Assembly: GCF_023511815.1 (NCBI RefSeq)
Contig: NZ_JAIMAV010000011.1
Span: 1-56,927, forward strand
Origin: Alicyclobacillus sp.
GTDB taxonomy: Bacteria; Bacillota; Bacilli; Alicyclobacillales; Alicyclobacillaceae
Length of the DNA: 56,927 nucleotides
Direction of reading: 5' to 3'
Part shown: positions 33,935-46,849 of the stretch, piece by piece
Position numbering within the stretch: position 1 is the stretch's first letter
Layout of the letters: every line of letters begins with the position of its first letter
Notes under the pieces: generated by a model
Databases searched by the model: none
The model's input: the letters and a program-made list of their open reading frames with translations, nothing else
What the model was told of the DNA's origin: nothing
Position numbers and translations under genes: made by a program

Positions 33935-34708
33935 ATGGACCTGACTCCAACTGATCACCGCGGCCTGGACGCGCGGCGATTCGGCACGTTTCTGCTGGGG
34001 CACGACCCCACCGTCGTTCGGGTGGCGGCGGCGGCGGGGCTTGATTTCGTGGTGCTCGACGCGGAGCACGGGACGTTTTCGGCGGATCGCATGGCGCAGT
34101 TTATCAATGCCGGTGCCGGAATCGACGTGTTTGTCCGGTGCACGCTGGAGGACGCGATGCATCTGGCCCCTGTTTTCGATCACGGCCTGACCGGCGTCAT
34201 CGTCGCGGGGTCTCCCACGCCGGAGGACATCCGGCGGGTGGTGGAACGGGTGAAATACCCGCCCCAGGGCCGGCGCGGCAGCAACCCGTTCGTGGGAGCG
34301 GCGGGATTCGGGCGCGTCGGTGGAGATGAGCTGGCCGCGCAGTCGAACGCGCGGACCCAGGTGTGGGTGATGGCCGAATCGCGGGCGCAATTCGAGGCGT
34401 TGCCCGAATACTGCAACCTGGCCGGCGTGAGCGGCGTGTTTCTCGGACCCTACGACCTTTCGGTGGATCTCGGGGTGGCGGGGCAGATGGATCACCCGGC
34501 GGTGTTGGAGGCGCTCTGCGGGGCCATTCAAACGGTGCGGGAATATCACCTGCCGGTCGCCATCTTCGCCAAGGACGGGGCGGCGGCGCGCGGCTGGCTG
34601 GAGCGGGGCGTGACCTGGGTGGCGCTCAGCGCCGACTGGGGTGTGCTCGCGGAATCGTGGCGCCGGATGCGCGCGGCCGCGCAGGGGGGCGGACGGCGAA
34701 CGGTTTGA
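33935..34708 (+). CDS. HpcH/HpaI-family aldolase (copy 2)
   Basis: 257 residues, same family as the gene at 28309 but clearly divergent. FVVLDAEHGTFSADRMAQFI, VIVAGSPTPEDIRRV, RVKYPPQGRRGSNPF, MAESRAQFEAL and VFLGPYDLSVDLGVAG correspond to the catalytic and metal-binding elements. The segment usually VPxV is VIVAGS. ATG after AAAAAGGAGGG. Sits between the MFS importer and lutABC. Probably acts on a different 2-keto acid than copy 1. Confidence 0.88.
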   Translation: MDLTPTDHRGLDARRFGTFLLGHDPTVVRVAAAAGLDFVVLDAEHGTFSADRMAQFINAGAGIDVFVRCTLEDAMHLAPVFDHGLTGVIVAGSPTPEDIRRVVERVKYPPQGRRGSNPFVGAAGFGRVGGDELAAQSNARTQVWVMAESRAQFEALPEYCNLAGVSGVFLGPYDLSVDLGVAGQMDHPAVLEALCGAIQTVREYHLPVAIFAKDGAAARGWLERGVTWVALSADWGVLAESWRRMRAAAQGGGRRTV

Positions 34709-34817
34709 CTGGAAATCGCCGGTGTACGCTTGCGGTTTCCCGGTGCTTGGCGCACACTAGAGGCCGGACCGCGGGACGCCATCGCGGCGCTCCGAGACGC
34801 GAGGGGGAGCGAATTCA

Positions 34818-35561
34818 TTGAAAGTTTCACTGTTCATCACGTGTCTGGTCGACAACTTCTTCCCCGATGTCGGGGAGGCGATGGCCAGGATTCTGGCGGC
34901 GCACGGCGTGGAGATGGAGTTTCCCGAGGGTCAGACCTGCTGTGGACAACCCGCTTTCAACAGCGGGTACCGGGACGAGGCGCGCGCGGTGGCGAAGACG
35001 TTGCTGGACGCGTTTCTCGACGCCGATTACGTGGTGTCCCCGTCCGGTTCGTGCACCGGGATGATTCACCACTACTATCCGGAACTGTTCGCGGACGATC
35101 CCGCCCTCGCCTGGCGGGCGCAGGAGCTGGCGAAGAAGACCTATGAGTTCTCGCAGTTCCTGGTCAACGTCCTGGGCGTGGAGGACCTCGGCGCCCAGTT
35201 CCCCTACCGAGTCACCTACCATCCGTCGTGCCACGGGTCGCGCCTGCTCGGCGTGCGTGACGAGCCGCTGCGGTTGCTCAGGCGGGTGCGCGACCTCGAA
35301 CTGGTCGATTTGCCCGGCGCCTCCGACTGCTGCGGGTTCGGCGGGACATTTGCGGTGAAGATGCACGAGGTGTCCACCGCGATGGTCGATGAGAAGGTGG
35401 AGCATGTTCTGGAAACCCAGGCCGAGGTGCTGGTCGGAACCGACATGGGATGCCTGATGAACATCGGGGGCCGCATGCGGCACGAGGGCAAGCCCGTGCG
35501 CGTCCTGCATCTGGCGCAGCTGCTGTACGAAGGCATGCGGATTGGAAAGGTCGTGGTGTGA
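34818..35561 (+). CDS. lutA: Lactate utilisation protein A, (Fe-S)-binding, CCG-domain
   Basis: 247 residues with two cysteine-rich CCG domains: CCGQPAFNSGY (about 37) with later SPSGSCTGM, and YHPSCHGSR with SDCCGFGGTF. This is the LutA/YkgE component of the LutABC complex that oxidises L-lactate to pyruvate. TTG start after GAGGGGGAG. Its stop overlaps the lutB start (TGATG), showing coupling. Confidence 0.95.
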   Translation: MKVSLFITCLVDNFFPDVGEAMARILAAHGVEMEFPEGQTCCGQPAFNSGYRDEARAVAKTLLDAFLDADYVVSPSGSCTGMIHHYYPELFADDPALAWRAQELAKKTYEFSQFLVNVLGVEDLGAQFPYRVTYHPSCHGSRLLGVRDEPLRLLRRVRDLELVDLPGASDCCGFGGTFAVKMHEVSTAMVDEKVEHVLETQAEVLVGTDMGCLMNIGGRMRHEGKPVRVLHLAQLLYEGMRIGKVVV

Positions 35562-37108
35562 TGGAGGCAGGGCATCGGACCACGGTGATGGAACGGGCCC
35601 ATCAGGCCCTTCAGGACGAGTTTCTGCGCAAGGCGGTGCGGTTCACCACCGCCCGGCTGAAGAACAACAAGCTGCGCGCGGCGGACGAGCTCGGCCGCTG
35701 GGAGGACTGGCGGGAGCAGGGTCGGCGCATTCGCGCGCACACCGTGGCGCACCTGGACTACTATCTGAAGCAGTTCGCGGACAACGTCCGCGCCCGCGGG
35801 GGTCATGTGCACTTCGCCGCGGACGCCGCGGAGGCCTCCGAAGTCGTGACGCGAATTGTCCGGGAAAAGCAGGCCCGGCGGATTGTCAAATCCAAATCGA
35901 TGGTCTCGGAAGAGGTGCACATCAACCGCCATCTGGAGGCGCTCGGCGCGGAGGTGGTGGAGACCGATCTCGGCGAGTACATCATCCAACTCGCGGGCGA
36001 GGCCCCGTCGCACATCATCGCGCCGGCGATTCACAAGAATCGCGAGCAGATCCGGGATCTGTTCACCAAGGCGGGCGGCGAGAACCTGGGCACGGACACG
36101 CCGTCGTTGGCCGGCTTCGCCCGGCGGCAGCTGCGCGAGAAGTTTCTTCAGGCCGACGTGGGGATCACCGGTTGCAATTTCGGCATCGCCGAGTCCGGCA
36201 CCGTGGTCCTCTTCACGAACGAGGGCAACGGGCGCATGGTCACGACCCTGCCGCCCGTCCACATCGTGATGATGGGCATGGAACGGCTTTTGCCCACCTT
36301 CGCGGATCTCGAGGTGATGGCCAATCTCCTGCCGCGCGCCGGGACGGGGCAGAAGCTGACCGCGTACATGAGCATGATCACCGGCCCCAGACGGCCGGAT
36401 GAGCTGGACGGACCGGAGGAACTGCACGTCGTCATCCTGGACAACAACCGGTCGTCGCAGCTCGGGGACCCGGACTTTCAGGAGGTCCTGCACTGCATCC
36501 GGTGCGGGGCGTGTCTGAACGTGTGCCCGGTGTACCGGCAGATCGGCGGGCACGCGTACGGATCGGTGTACTCCGGGCCCATCGGCGCGGTGTTGACGCC
36601 GCTGCTCAATCAGGGGCCGGAATACGCGGATCTGCCGTACGCGTCGAGCCTCTGCGGGGCGTGTTACGAGGCCTGCCCCGTCAAGATCCCGTTGCACGAT
36701 ATGCTGGTTCGGCTGCGGCAGCGCAACGTCCGCGAGGGCCGCGTCAAATCCGCCGAACGGATGGCGTTCCGCGGGTTCCGCCAGGTGTTCGCGAGCCCGG
36801 GGCGGTACCGGTTCGTGCTGCGCGTGGCGAGGACCGCGCAGCGGCCCCTGGTGCGGCAGGGGTACATCGAGTCGACGTTCGGCCCCCTGTTCGGATGGAC
36901 GCACAGCCGGCACGCGCCGGCGCTCGATCCGGCGCCATTCCGCGACCGTTGGAAACGCCTGTCCTCCGAGTTGGCGGAGCGGGCGGCCGAAGCGCGCTCC
37001 GAGCGCACGGCGGTCACAGGACGGCCGGACGACGATTTGCACCAGGGCCGTGCGTCAAACGATGCGCCCCGGCAGGATGGCGTGAAAGGAGGGGACGAGC
37101 GTGAATGA
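35561..37108 (+). CDS. lutB: Lactate utilisation protein B, iron-sulfur cluster-binding
   Basis: 515 residues. N-terminal LUD-type domain (about 70-300; VKSKSMVSEEVHINRHLEAL, GITGCNFGIAESGTVVL) followed by two ferredoxin-type 4Fe-4S motifs, CIRCGACLNVCPVYRQIGGH and LCGACYEACPVKIPLHDML. The C-terminus carries roughly 40 extra polar residues (after ERAAEARSERT) compared with the ~475 residues I expect. ATG 35561 overlaps the lutA stop by 1 nt; lutC begins 8 nt before its end. Membrane-peripheral or cytosolic partner of LutA and LutC. Confidence 0.95.
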   Translation: MEAGHRTTVMERAHQALQDEFLRKAVRFTTARLKNNKLRAADELGRWEDWREQGRRIRAHTVAHLDYYLKQFADNVRARGGHVHFAADAAEASEVVTRIVREKQARRIVKSKSMVSEEVHINRHLEALGAEVVETDLGEYIIQLAGEAPSHIIAPAIHKNREQIRDLFTKAGGENLGTDTPSLAGFARRQLREKFLQADVGITGCNFGIAESGTVVLFTNEGNGRMVTTLPPVHIVMMGMERLLPTFADLEVMANLLPRAGTGQKLTAYMSMITGPRRPDELDGPEELHVVILDNNRSSQLGDPDFQEVLHCIRCGACLNVCPVYRQIGGHAYGSVYSGPIGAVLTPLLNQGPEYADLPYASSLCGACYEACPVKIPLHDMLVRLRQRNVREGRVKSAERMAFRGFRQVFASPGRYRFVLRVARTAQRPLVRQGYIESTFGPLFGWTHSRHAPALDPAPFRDRWKRLSSELAERAAEARSERTAVTGRPDDDLHQGRASNDAPRQDGVKGGDERE

Positions 37109-37796
37109 GGCGGCGTTTCTGCAGCGGATTGCGGCGCGTCTCGGCCGACCGGCTCCCCTCTGCGAACCGCCCGCCCGGGACGAGGTCGGCGCGCCGGCCT
37201 TCTGGCGGGACTACCACCTCCCGATGGAGGCGCGGGTTGAAAAATTCATCACGGAGCTGGAGAAGCTGGGCGGCCACGCGCGCGCATTCGAGAACCTGGC
37301 GGCCCTGCGCACCGGGCTTGCGGATCTGCTCGCGCAACTGGCGCCGCGGCGGATTGGCACCTGGGGGCCGTCCTGGGTCCGGGCCCACGGACTCGAGGAG
37401 GTCCTGGCCGGGTACGAGCAGGTGGCGTGGTCGCCCGAGGAGGACGGGCGCACGGTGATCCGGCGGCTGGCACAGGTGGACGTGGGGATCACCGGATGCG
37501 ATTTCGCGGTGGCCGACACCGGGACCATCGGCGTCGTCACGTCGCCCGAACAGGGACGGTCGGTGAGCCTGCTGCCGCCCGTGCATATCGCGCTCGTCCC
37601 GGTGAGCCGGTTGCACACCCGCCTGGGAGAGGCGCTGGCCATCGTGGCCGAGCGGCCGGACGCGGTGGCTTCGTCCGTCAATTTCATCACCGGACCGAGC
37701 CGGTCGTCCGACATCGAGGGGGACGGCACCGTCGGGATTCACGGCCCGGCGGCGGTGTTCGCCCTCCTGTGGGATGACCGCGAACCGGGCCGCTGA
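37101..37796 (+). CDS. lutC: Lactate utilisation protein C, LUD domain
   Basis: 231-residue LUD-domain protein. Conserved VDVGITGCDFAVADTGTIGV and LPPVHIALVPVSRL, with C-terminal FITGPSRSSDIEGD and HGPAAVF. GTG start 37101 overlaps lutB by 8 nt. Completes the lutABC operon. In B. subtilis the orthologous operon is controlled by the GntR regulator LutR; here the nearest GntR gene is at 25917. Confidence 0.95.
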   Translation: MNEAAFLQRIAARLGRPAPLCEPPARDEVGAPAFWRDYHLPMEARVEKFITELEKLGGHARAFENLAALRTGLADLLAQLAPRRIGTWGPSWVRAHGLEEVLAGYEQVAWSPEEDGRTVIRRLAQVDVGITGCDFAVADTGTIGVVTSPEQGRSVSLLPPVHIALVPVSRLHTRLGEALAIVAERPDAVASSVNFITGPSRSSDIEGDGTVGIHGPAAVFALLWDDREPGR

Positions 37797-37834
37797 GGGC
37801 TCCTGTCCGCGCCTGTCTTTCGCGCGTTGCATAT

Positions 37835-37869
37835 ATTCGTCATCACGACGCGATGGAGGGATGACGAAT
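37835..37869 (+). promoter_or_regulatory. 10-bp inverted repeat enclosing RBS and start codon of Rieske gene
   Basis: ATTCGTCATC (37835-37844) and GATGACGAAT (37860-37869) are perfect complements separated by 15 nt. The Shine-Dalgarno GGAGGG falls within or next to the loop and the ATG at 37868 falls in the 3' arm. It could be an operator in DNA or an initiation-region hairpin in mRNA. Confidence 0.6.
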
Positions 37870-38845
37870 GTTGCGCGAAGCGTGGTATGCCGTGGCGCGG
37901 TCGGAGGAGCTTGCGCCCGGTCCCATCCCGGTCCGGGTGCACGGTGAGGAATGGGTGCTGTTTCGCGGTGCGGACGGTGTGGCATCGGCCATCGGAGCCC
38001 GGTGTCCGCACCGCGGCGCGCATCTGGGGGACGGTTGCGTCGCGCAAGGCGAGATCGTCTGCCCGTTTCACGGTTGGCGGTTCAACCGGGAGGGACGGTG
38101 CACGCGGGTCCCGGCGAACCGGCCGGAGGAGGCCATCCCCGCTCGGGCCCGGGTCCCGGTGCGTCCGGTGATGGAGCGCGCCGGGTGGGTGTGGCTCTAC
38201 ACGGGCGAGACCCCTCGCCCGCTGCGGCTGTTCCCGGAGTTGGAGGATCCGGAGTACCGCCGAATCCATTTCGAGTTGCTCTGGCGGGCGCACTTCACAC
38301 GCACCGTTGAAAATTCTCTCGATGTGTCCCATCTGCCGTTTGTCCACGCCGACACCACCGGCGAGGTCGATCCGATGGTCCACCACCTCCGCTATGGTGC
38401 CGAAGGCGACCGGCTGTGGATCCACCCGGCGCCGTTTCGCCGGTCCCACCCGATGGAACCGCCGCGGCCGCCGCGGGAAGACCCCTGGAGCCCGGAGGAA
38501 CAGGTGGAAATCGAGCTTTGGTTCCCGAACCTGTGGATCATCCGAGCGCCGGTCGCCGCGGCTGCACAGATGTGCACCGTCCTCGTCTTCACGCCGGTCG
38601 ATGACCAGACGACCCGCATCTTCGGCGCGTGTCTGCGCAATTTCGCACAGGAGGCCGCGCTCCTCGATGAACACCACCTGACGCATACCCTCCACGTCCT
38701 GGATGAGGACCGGCGGATTGTGGAATCCCTTCGCCCCGCGCACGCCCCGTTCGACATGCGGGAGGAGGCGCACGTCCCGTCGGACGGCCCGGCGATTCGA
38801 TTCCGGCACCTGCTCCGGAAGGCCCTGGGACGCGACGCCCGGTGA
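37868..38845 (+). CDS. Rieske non-heme iron oxygenase (alpha-subunit type)
   Basis: 325 residues. Rieske [2Fe-2S] ligands are intact: C46-P-H48-R-G-A-H and C65-P-F-H68-G-W. The mononuclear iron site has N149-x2-D152-x2-H155-x4-H160 in the segment VENSLDVSHLPFVH. This resembles vanillate demethylase/phenoxybenzoate-type oxygenases. Such enzymes need a reductase, and none is adjacent. ATG after ATGGAGGGATG. Single-gene unit between lutC and the ilv promoter; substrate unknown, possibly an O-methylated aromatic or choline-like compound. Confidence 0.88.
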   Translation: MLREAWYAVARSEELAPGPIPVRVHGEEWVLFRGADGVASAIGARCPHRGAHLGDGCVAQGEIVCPFHGWRFNREGRCTRVPANRPEEAIPARARVPVRPVMERAGWVWLYTGETPRPLRLFPELEDPEYRRIHFELLWRAHFTRTVENSLDVSHLPFVHADTTGEVDPMVHHLRYGAEGDRLWIHPAPFRRSHPMEPPRPPREDPWSPEEQVEIELWFPNLWIIRAPVAAAAQMCTVLVFTPVDDQTTRIFGACLRNFAQEAALLDEHHLTHTLHVLDEDRRIVESLRPAHAPFDMREEAHVPSDGPAIRFRHLLRKALGRDAR

Positions 38846-38880
38846 ACGCCAAAAAAATTTCGAAGTCTGACGATTTCCGC

Positions 38881-38943
38881 GCCCGGCAACAAAGTAAGCG
38901 TTTACGAAAAAATCTCGTAATCGCTTACATTCTGTCGCCGGGC
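38881..38943. promoter_or_regulatory. Large imperfect palindrome with two cre-like boxes
   Basis: Outer arms GCCCGGC (38881-38887) and GCCGGGC (38937-38943); inner arms GTAAGCGTTTACGA (38894-38907) and TCGTAATCGCTTAC (38915-38928), 13 of 14 paired. Each inner arm read outward resembles the CcpA site TGWAARCGYTWNCW at 12 of 14 positions: AGTAAGCGTTTACG at 38893 on + and TGTAAGCGATTACG from 38929 on -. Located just upstream of the ilv-leu -35. No T-run follows, so it is not an obvious terminator for the Rieske gene. Confidence 0.55.
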
Positions 38944-38954
38944 TCATTCGTACA

Positions 38955-38983
38955 TTGACATGCTTTTGAAACCGACTTACAAT
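38955..38983 (+). promoter_or_regulatory. Sigma-A promoter of the ilv-leu operon
   Basis: Perfect TTGACA (38955-38960), 17-nt spacer, TACAAT (38978-38983). The leader to ilvE (about 160 nt) has no T-box core and no leucine-rich leader peptide that I can see. Confidence 0.88.
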
Positions 38984-39151
38984 CACGAACAAACCACAGC
39001 TTTTCGCTGTACTCGCGAACGTTCGAAGGGTTCCGGGCGAGCATGGCCGGGCGAGGTTCCCGCAACCATTGCGCTTTGGAACATTCGGACATTTTTCGTA
39101 GAAAACGAATCTGTGGCGGGGAACGAACAACGCGTGGGAGTGTGGAAAACG

Positions 39152-40057
39152 GTGACCCAGACGACGCAGTGGATCTTCATGAACGGGGAGTTCGTGACCA
39201 AAGAGGACGCGAAGATCTCCGTCTACGATCACGGATTTCTCTACGGCGACGGCATCTTTGAAGGCATCCGCGCGTACGGCGGAAACATCTACCGGCTCCG
39301 CGAGCATCTCGTTCGCCTCTACGATTCCGCGCAGGCCATTCTCCTGACCATCCCTTATTCCATGGAAGAGATGGAAAAAATCGTGGTGGATACGGTGCGC
39401 CAGAACCAGCTGGAGAATGCCTACATCCGCCTGGTGGTTTCGCGCGGAGTCGGGAATCTCGGTCTGGACCCGGCGAGCTGCAGGCGCCCGAATGTGATCG
39501 TCATCGCGGAGCAGCTGGCCCTGTATCCGAAGGAATTCTATGAACGGGGCATGGAAGTGGTGACCGTCGCGACCCGCCGCAATCGTTCGGACATCCTCAA
39601 CCCGAAGGTCAAGTCTCTGAACTACCTCAACAATATCCTCATCCGCATCGAGGCCAACCTCGCCGGTGCCGGCGAGGCGTTGACACTCAACACCGAGGGC
39701 TATGTGGCCGAGTGCTCCGGGGACAACATCTTCATCGTGCGCAACCGGGTGCTCTGGACGCCGCCCGCGTACCTCGGGGCCCTGGAGGGCATCACCCGCA
39801 ACGCCATCATCGAAATCGCCCGCGAATTGGGATACACCGTCAAGGAGGAGCCCTTCACCCGCCACGACGTGTACACCGCGGATGAGGTGTTCCTCACGGG
39901 GACGGCCGCCGAGATCGTGCCGGTCATCAAGGTCGACGGGCGTGTCATCGGAGACGGGAAACCGGGGGCCATCACGCACCAGCTGCTCGCCGAGTTCCGC
40001 AAACACGCGGTGACCGACGGCGTCAAGGTGTATCCGGAACGGCAGCCCGCGCTCTGA
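39152..40057 (+). CDS. ilvE: Branched-chain amino acid aminotransferase
   Basis: 301-residue fold-type IV PLP enzyme catalysing the last step of Val, Leu and Ile synthesis. [20 protein letters not shown] starts the conserved protein; [20 protein letters not shown], the PLP-lysine segment [12 protein letters not shown] and [12 protein letters not shown] are intact. GTG 39152 is preferred because it sits directly before the conserved start; GTG 39134 and 39140 are in-frame alternatives, and the frame further upstream overlaps the promoter. First gene of the ilv-leu operon. Confidence 0.92.
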   Translation: MTQTTQWIFMNGEFVTKEDAKISVYDHGFLYGDGIFEGIRAYGGNIYRLREHLVRLYDSAQAILLTIPYSMEEMEKIVVDTVRQNQLENAYIRLVVSRGVGNLGLDPASCRRPNVIVIAEQLALYPKEFYERGMEVVTVATRRNRSDILNPKVKSLNYLNNILIRIEANLAGAGEALTLNTEGYVAECSGDNIFIVRNRVLWTPPAYLGALEGITRNAIIEIARELGYTVKEEPFTRHDVYTADEVFLTGTAAEIVPVIKVDGRVIGDGKPGAITHQLLAEFRKHAVTDGVKVYPERQPAL

Positions 40058-40112
40058 CGCCCCGGCTCGCAGAGCACCGTGCACCTCACCAGAAAGGCGG
40101 GACCCATACCCT

Positions 40113-41780
40113 ATGCGAAGCGACATGATTAAAAAAGGGGTCGATCGCGCCCCTCACCGCAGCCTGCTGTACGCGACGGGGGTCAAACCGACCGACCTTC
40201 CGAAACCGTTCATCGGCGTCTGCAACTCGTACGTCGACATCGTCCCGGGCCACGTCCACCTGCAGGAGATGGGCAGGATGGTCAAGGAGGCCATCCGGGA
40301 GGCGGGGGGCATTCCGTTCGAATTCAACACCATCGGCGTGGACGACGGGATCGCCATGGGGCACATCGGCATGCGCTACTCGCTGCCGAGCCGGGAACTC
40401 ATCGCGGACTCCGCCGAGACGATGATCAACGCGCACTGGTTTGACGGGGTGTTCTACATCCCGAACTGCGACAAGATCACGCCCGGCATGCTGCTGGCTG
40501 CGGTGCGCACCAACGTGCCGGCCGTGTTCGTCTCCGGCGGTCCGATGGAGGCCGGCCGGTCGCGCAGCGGGCGAACGCTGTCGCTCTCCTCGGTGTTCGA
40601 GGGCGTCGGCGCCTACCAGGCCGGGCACATCACCGCCGACGAGCTGCAGGAACTGGAGACGTTGGCGTGTCCGACGTGTGGGTCTTGTTCGGGCATGTTC
40701 ACCGCCAACTCCATGAACTGCATCATGGAGATGCTCGGCATCGCGCTGCCCGGCAACGGAACCATCGTCGCGACCTCGAAAGACCGCTACCAGCTGATCC
40801 TCGACGCCGCCAAGCACCTCATCCGCATGGTGCAGGAGGACATCCGGCCGAGGGACATCATCACCGCGGAGGCCATCGACGACGCCTTCGCCCTCGACAT
40901 GGCGATGGGCGGCTCCACCAACACGGTGCTGCACCTGCTCGCCATCGCCAACGAGGCCGGCATCGACTACGACCTGCGGCGAATCAATCAGATTGCCGAG
41001 CGCGTGCCGTACCTTTCGAAGATCAGCCCGGCGTCGGAATACTCCATCCAGGATGTGCACCGAGCGGGCGGCATCAGCGCCATCATCAAGGAGCTCCTGT
41101 CGATTCCCGGCCTGATCCACGCGGACCGCATCACCGTCACCGGCCGGACCATCGCGGAAAACGTCCAGGACGCCCAGATCCTCGACGAGCGGGTCATCCG
41201 CCGCAAGGAGAATCCGTACAGCCCGGTGGGGGGACTCTCCATTCTCTATGGGAATCTGGCCCCGGACGGGGCGGTGATCAAGGTCGGCGGGGTGGATCCG
41301 TCCATTGTGCGCTTCGAGGGCGAGGCCATCATCTACAACTCGCAGGAGGAGGCGCAGCAGGGCATCGACAGCGGCGAGGTCCGGGAGGGACACGTCGTCG
41401 TCATCCGGTACGAGGGACCCAAGGGCGGTCCGGGGATGCCGGAGATGCTCGCGCCCACCTCGTCCATCGTCGGCCGCGGGCTCGGGACGAAAGTGGCGCT
41501 CATCACCGACGGACGGTTCTCGGGCGCGACGCGCGGCATCGCCGTCGGCCACATCTCGCCGGAGGCGGCCGAGGGCGGGCCCATCGCCTTGTTGGAGAAC
41601 GGGGACCGCATCGTGATTGACCTGCCGAGCCGGACGATTGAGGTGCTCGTCTCCGAGGAGGAGCTCGCGCGCCGGCGCGCCTTGTGGCAGCCGCCCGAAC
41701 CGAAGGTGAAAAGCGGCTATCTGGCCAGGTATCAGAAACTGGTGACCTCCGCCAACACGGGCGGTATCTTAAAGGTCTGA
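40113..41780 (+). CDS. ilvD: Dihydroxy-acid dehydratase
   Basis: 555-residue Fe-S dehydratase converting dihydroxy-isovalerate/methylvalerate to the 2-keto acids. Segments [55 protein letters not shown] and [20 protein letters not shown] are the Bacillus-type IlvD signatures with the expected Cys. ATG 40113, 55 nt after ilvE. It differs from the paralogue at 26603, which sits with catabolic genes. Confidence 0.96.
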   Translation: MRSDMIKKGVDRAPHRSLLYATGVKPTDLPKPFIGVCNSYVDIVPGHVHLQEMGRMVKEAIREAGGIPFEFNTIGVDDGIAMGHIGMRYSLPSRELIADSAETMINAHWFDGVFYIPNCDKITPGMLLAAVRTNVPAVFVSGGPMEAGRSRSGRTLSLSSVFEGVGAYQAGHITADELQELETLACPTCGSCSGMFTANSMNCIMEMLGIALPGNGTIVATSKDRYQLILDAAKHLIRMVQEDIRPRDIITAEAIDDAFALDMAMGGSTNTVLHLLAIANEAGIDYDLRRINQIAERVPYLSKISPASEYSIQDVHRAGGISAIIKELLSIPGLIHADRITVTGRTIAENVQDAQILDERVIRRKENPYSPVGGLSILYGNLAPDGAVIKVGGVDPSIVRFEGEAIIYNSQEEAQQGIDSGEVREGHVVVIRYEGPKGGPGMPEMLAPTSSIVGRGLGTKVALITDGRFSGATRGIAVGHISPEAAEGGPIALLENGDRIVIDLPSRTIEVLVSEEELARRRALWQPPEPKVKSGYLARYQKLVTSANTGGILKV

Positions 41781-41877
41781 CGCACACGGGGGCGGCGCGA
41801 ATCCGGCGCCGCCGAAGGGCGGCCGGACGTTGCGGCGGTGGGTCCGCGCAAGAACACGGGATGAGGAGGGGAGTTGT

Positions 41878-43598
41878 ATGGGTGTCGATCTGAAGCCATC
41901 GGCGCCGGCGGGAGCTTCGGTGAAGCCGTTGATGAACGGATCCCGGATGCTCGTCGAGGCTCTGAAACGGGAGGGGGTCGAAGTGATCTTCGGCTATCCC
42001 GGGGGAGCGGTGTTGACCATTTACGACGCGCTGTACGACGGGGGGATCCCGCACATCCTTGCCCGGCACGAGCAGGGTTGCATCCACGCGGCGGAGGGGT
42101 ACGCCCGGGTCACGGGGAAGCCCGGTGTCGTCATCGCCACGTCGGGTCCCGGTGCGACCAACCTGGTCACCGGCATCGCCGACGCGATGTTGGATTCGCT
42201 GCCGCTGGTGGTGTTCACCGGGCAGGTGGCGACGCAGGTCATCGGCAGCGACGCGTTCCAGGAGGCGTCCATCGTCGGGATCACGATGCCCATCACGAAG
42301 CACAACTACCAGGTCCGCGACGTGTCGGAACTCCCCCGCATCATCCGGGAGGCGTTTCACATCGCCACGACGGGGCGGCCCGGCCCGGTGTTGGTCGATA
42401 TCCCGAAGGATGTCTCCAACGCGATGGGATGGTTCGACGACCAGGTGGAGGTGCACCTGCCGGGGTACCAGCCGACGGTCATTCCGCACCGGATGCAGAT
42501 CCGCAAGGTGCTCGAGGCCATTCGCTCGGCGAAAAGGCCGGTGCTGTTGGCGGGCGCGGGCGTCCTGCACGCGCGGGCCCAGGATTTGCTGCGCCAGTTC
42601 GCGGAACAGGCGCGGCTGCCGGTGGTCAACACCCTGTTGGGTCTCGGGAGCTTTCCGGCGAGCCATCCGCTGTTTCTCGGCATGGGCGGGATGCACGGAT
42701 CCTACGCCGCGAACAAGGCGCTGTACGAAGCGGACCTGCTCATCAACATCGGGGCGCGGTTTGACGACCGGCTGACGGGCAATCTCGAGCACTTCGCCAA
42801 ATCGGCGACGGTGGCGCACATCGACATCGATCCGGCGGAGATTGGGAAGAACGTGCCCACGGACATCCCGGTGGTCGGCGACGCGGGGGAAGCCCTGAAG
42901 ATGCTGTTGGAGGAAGGCCCGCAGCCCGGGGATGCGGCCGAGTGGCTGGCGGAACTGGCGGAGGCCAAGCGGACGCGGCCGTTCTGGTACCACGACAGCG
43001 AGCAGGAGCTCAAGCCGCAGCGCCTGATCCGGATGATTCACGAATGGACCGGCGGGGACGCGATTGTGGTGACGGACGTCGGCCAGCATCAGATGTGGGC
43101 GGCCCAGTACTATCCGCTGGAACATCCGCACCGCTGGGTGACCTCCGGAGGACTCGGCACCATGGGATTCGGATTGCCGGCGGCCATCGGCGCGCAGCTG
43201 GGCCGGCCGGAGGCGCGGGTCGTGGCGGTGCTCGGCGACGGCGGCTTCCAGATGACCCTGCAGGAGCTGGCGCTGCTGAGGGAGTACAACCTGCCGGTGA
43301 AGGTCATCGTCGTCAACAACCAGGCGCTCGGGATGGTCCGCCAGTGGCAGGAGCTGTTCTATCAGGGGCGTTATGCGCATTCCATCATTCCGAATCTCCC
43401 GGATCTCGTGAAACTGGCGGAGGCCTATCAGATCCCCGGGTACCGGGCGAAAAACCCGGCCGAGGCGGCCGACATCCTGCCCAGGGCGCTCGCGGAACCA
43501 GGACCGGTGCTGGTGGATTGCTGGGTGACGCCCGGCGAGAACGTCTATCCGATGGTGCCGCCCGGCAAGGGACTGCACGAAATGGTGGGGGTGACGCC

Positions 43599-43602
<4 letters not shown>
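41878..43602 (+). CDS. ilvB: Acetolactate synthase large subunit
   Basis: 574-residue ThDP enzyme forming acetolactate and acetohydroxybutyrate. The catalytic Glu region [16 protein letters not shown] and [19 protein letters not shown] is at the N-terminus; the ThDP-Mg motif is [19 protein letters not shown] followed by [19 protein letters not shown] after ATGAGGAGGGG. Its stop overlaps the start of ilvN (GTGA), so large and small subunits are coupled. Confidence 0.96.
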
Positions 43603-46838
<3,236 letters not shown>

Positions 46839-46849
46839 GGGGGAACGGC

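Noticed and set aside
38881-38943. Terminator of the Rieske gene
   Set aside because: The stem is long but has no U-tract on either side; the cre-like content and position before a consensus promoter fit a regulatory role better.
39088-39110. CodY-like box (TTTTTCGTAGAAAA) in the ilv leader
   Set aside because: The two half-sites are separated by three bases rather than the single base of the CodY consensus, so the match is poor.
41830-41877. Upstream extension of ilvB
   Set aside because: The conserved protein starts at ATG 41878 with its own ribosome binding site; the extension is Arg-rich and unconserved.
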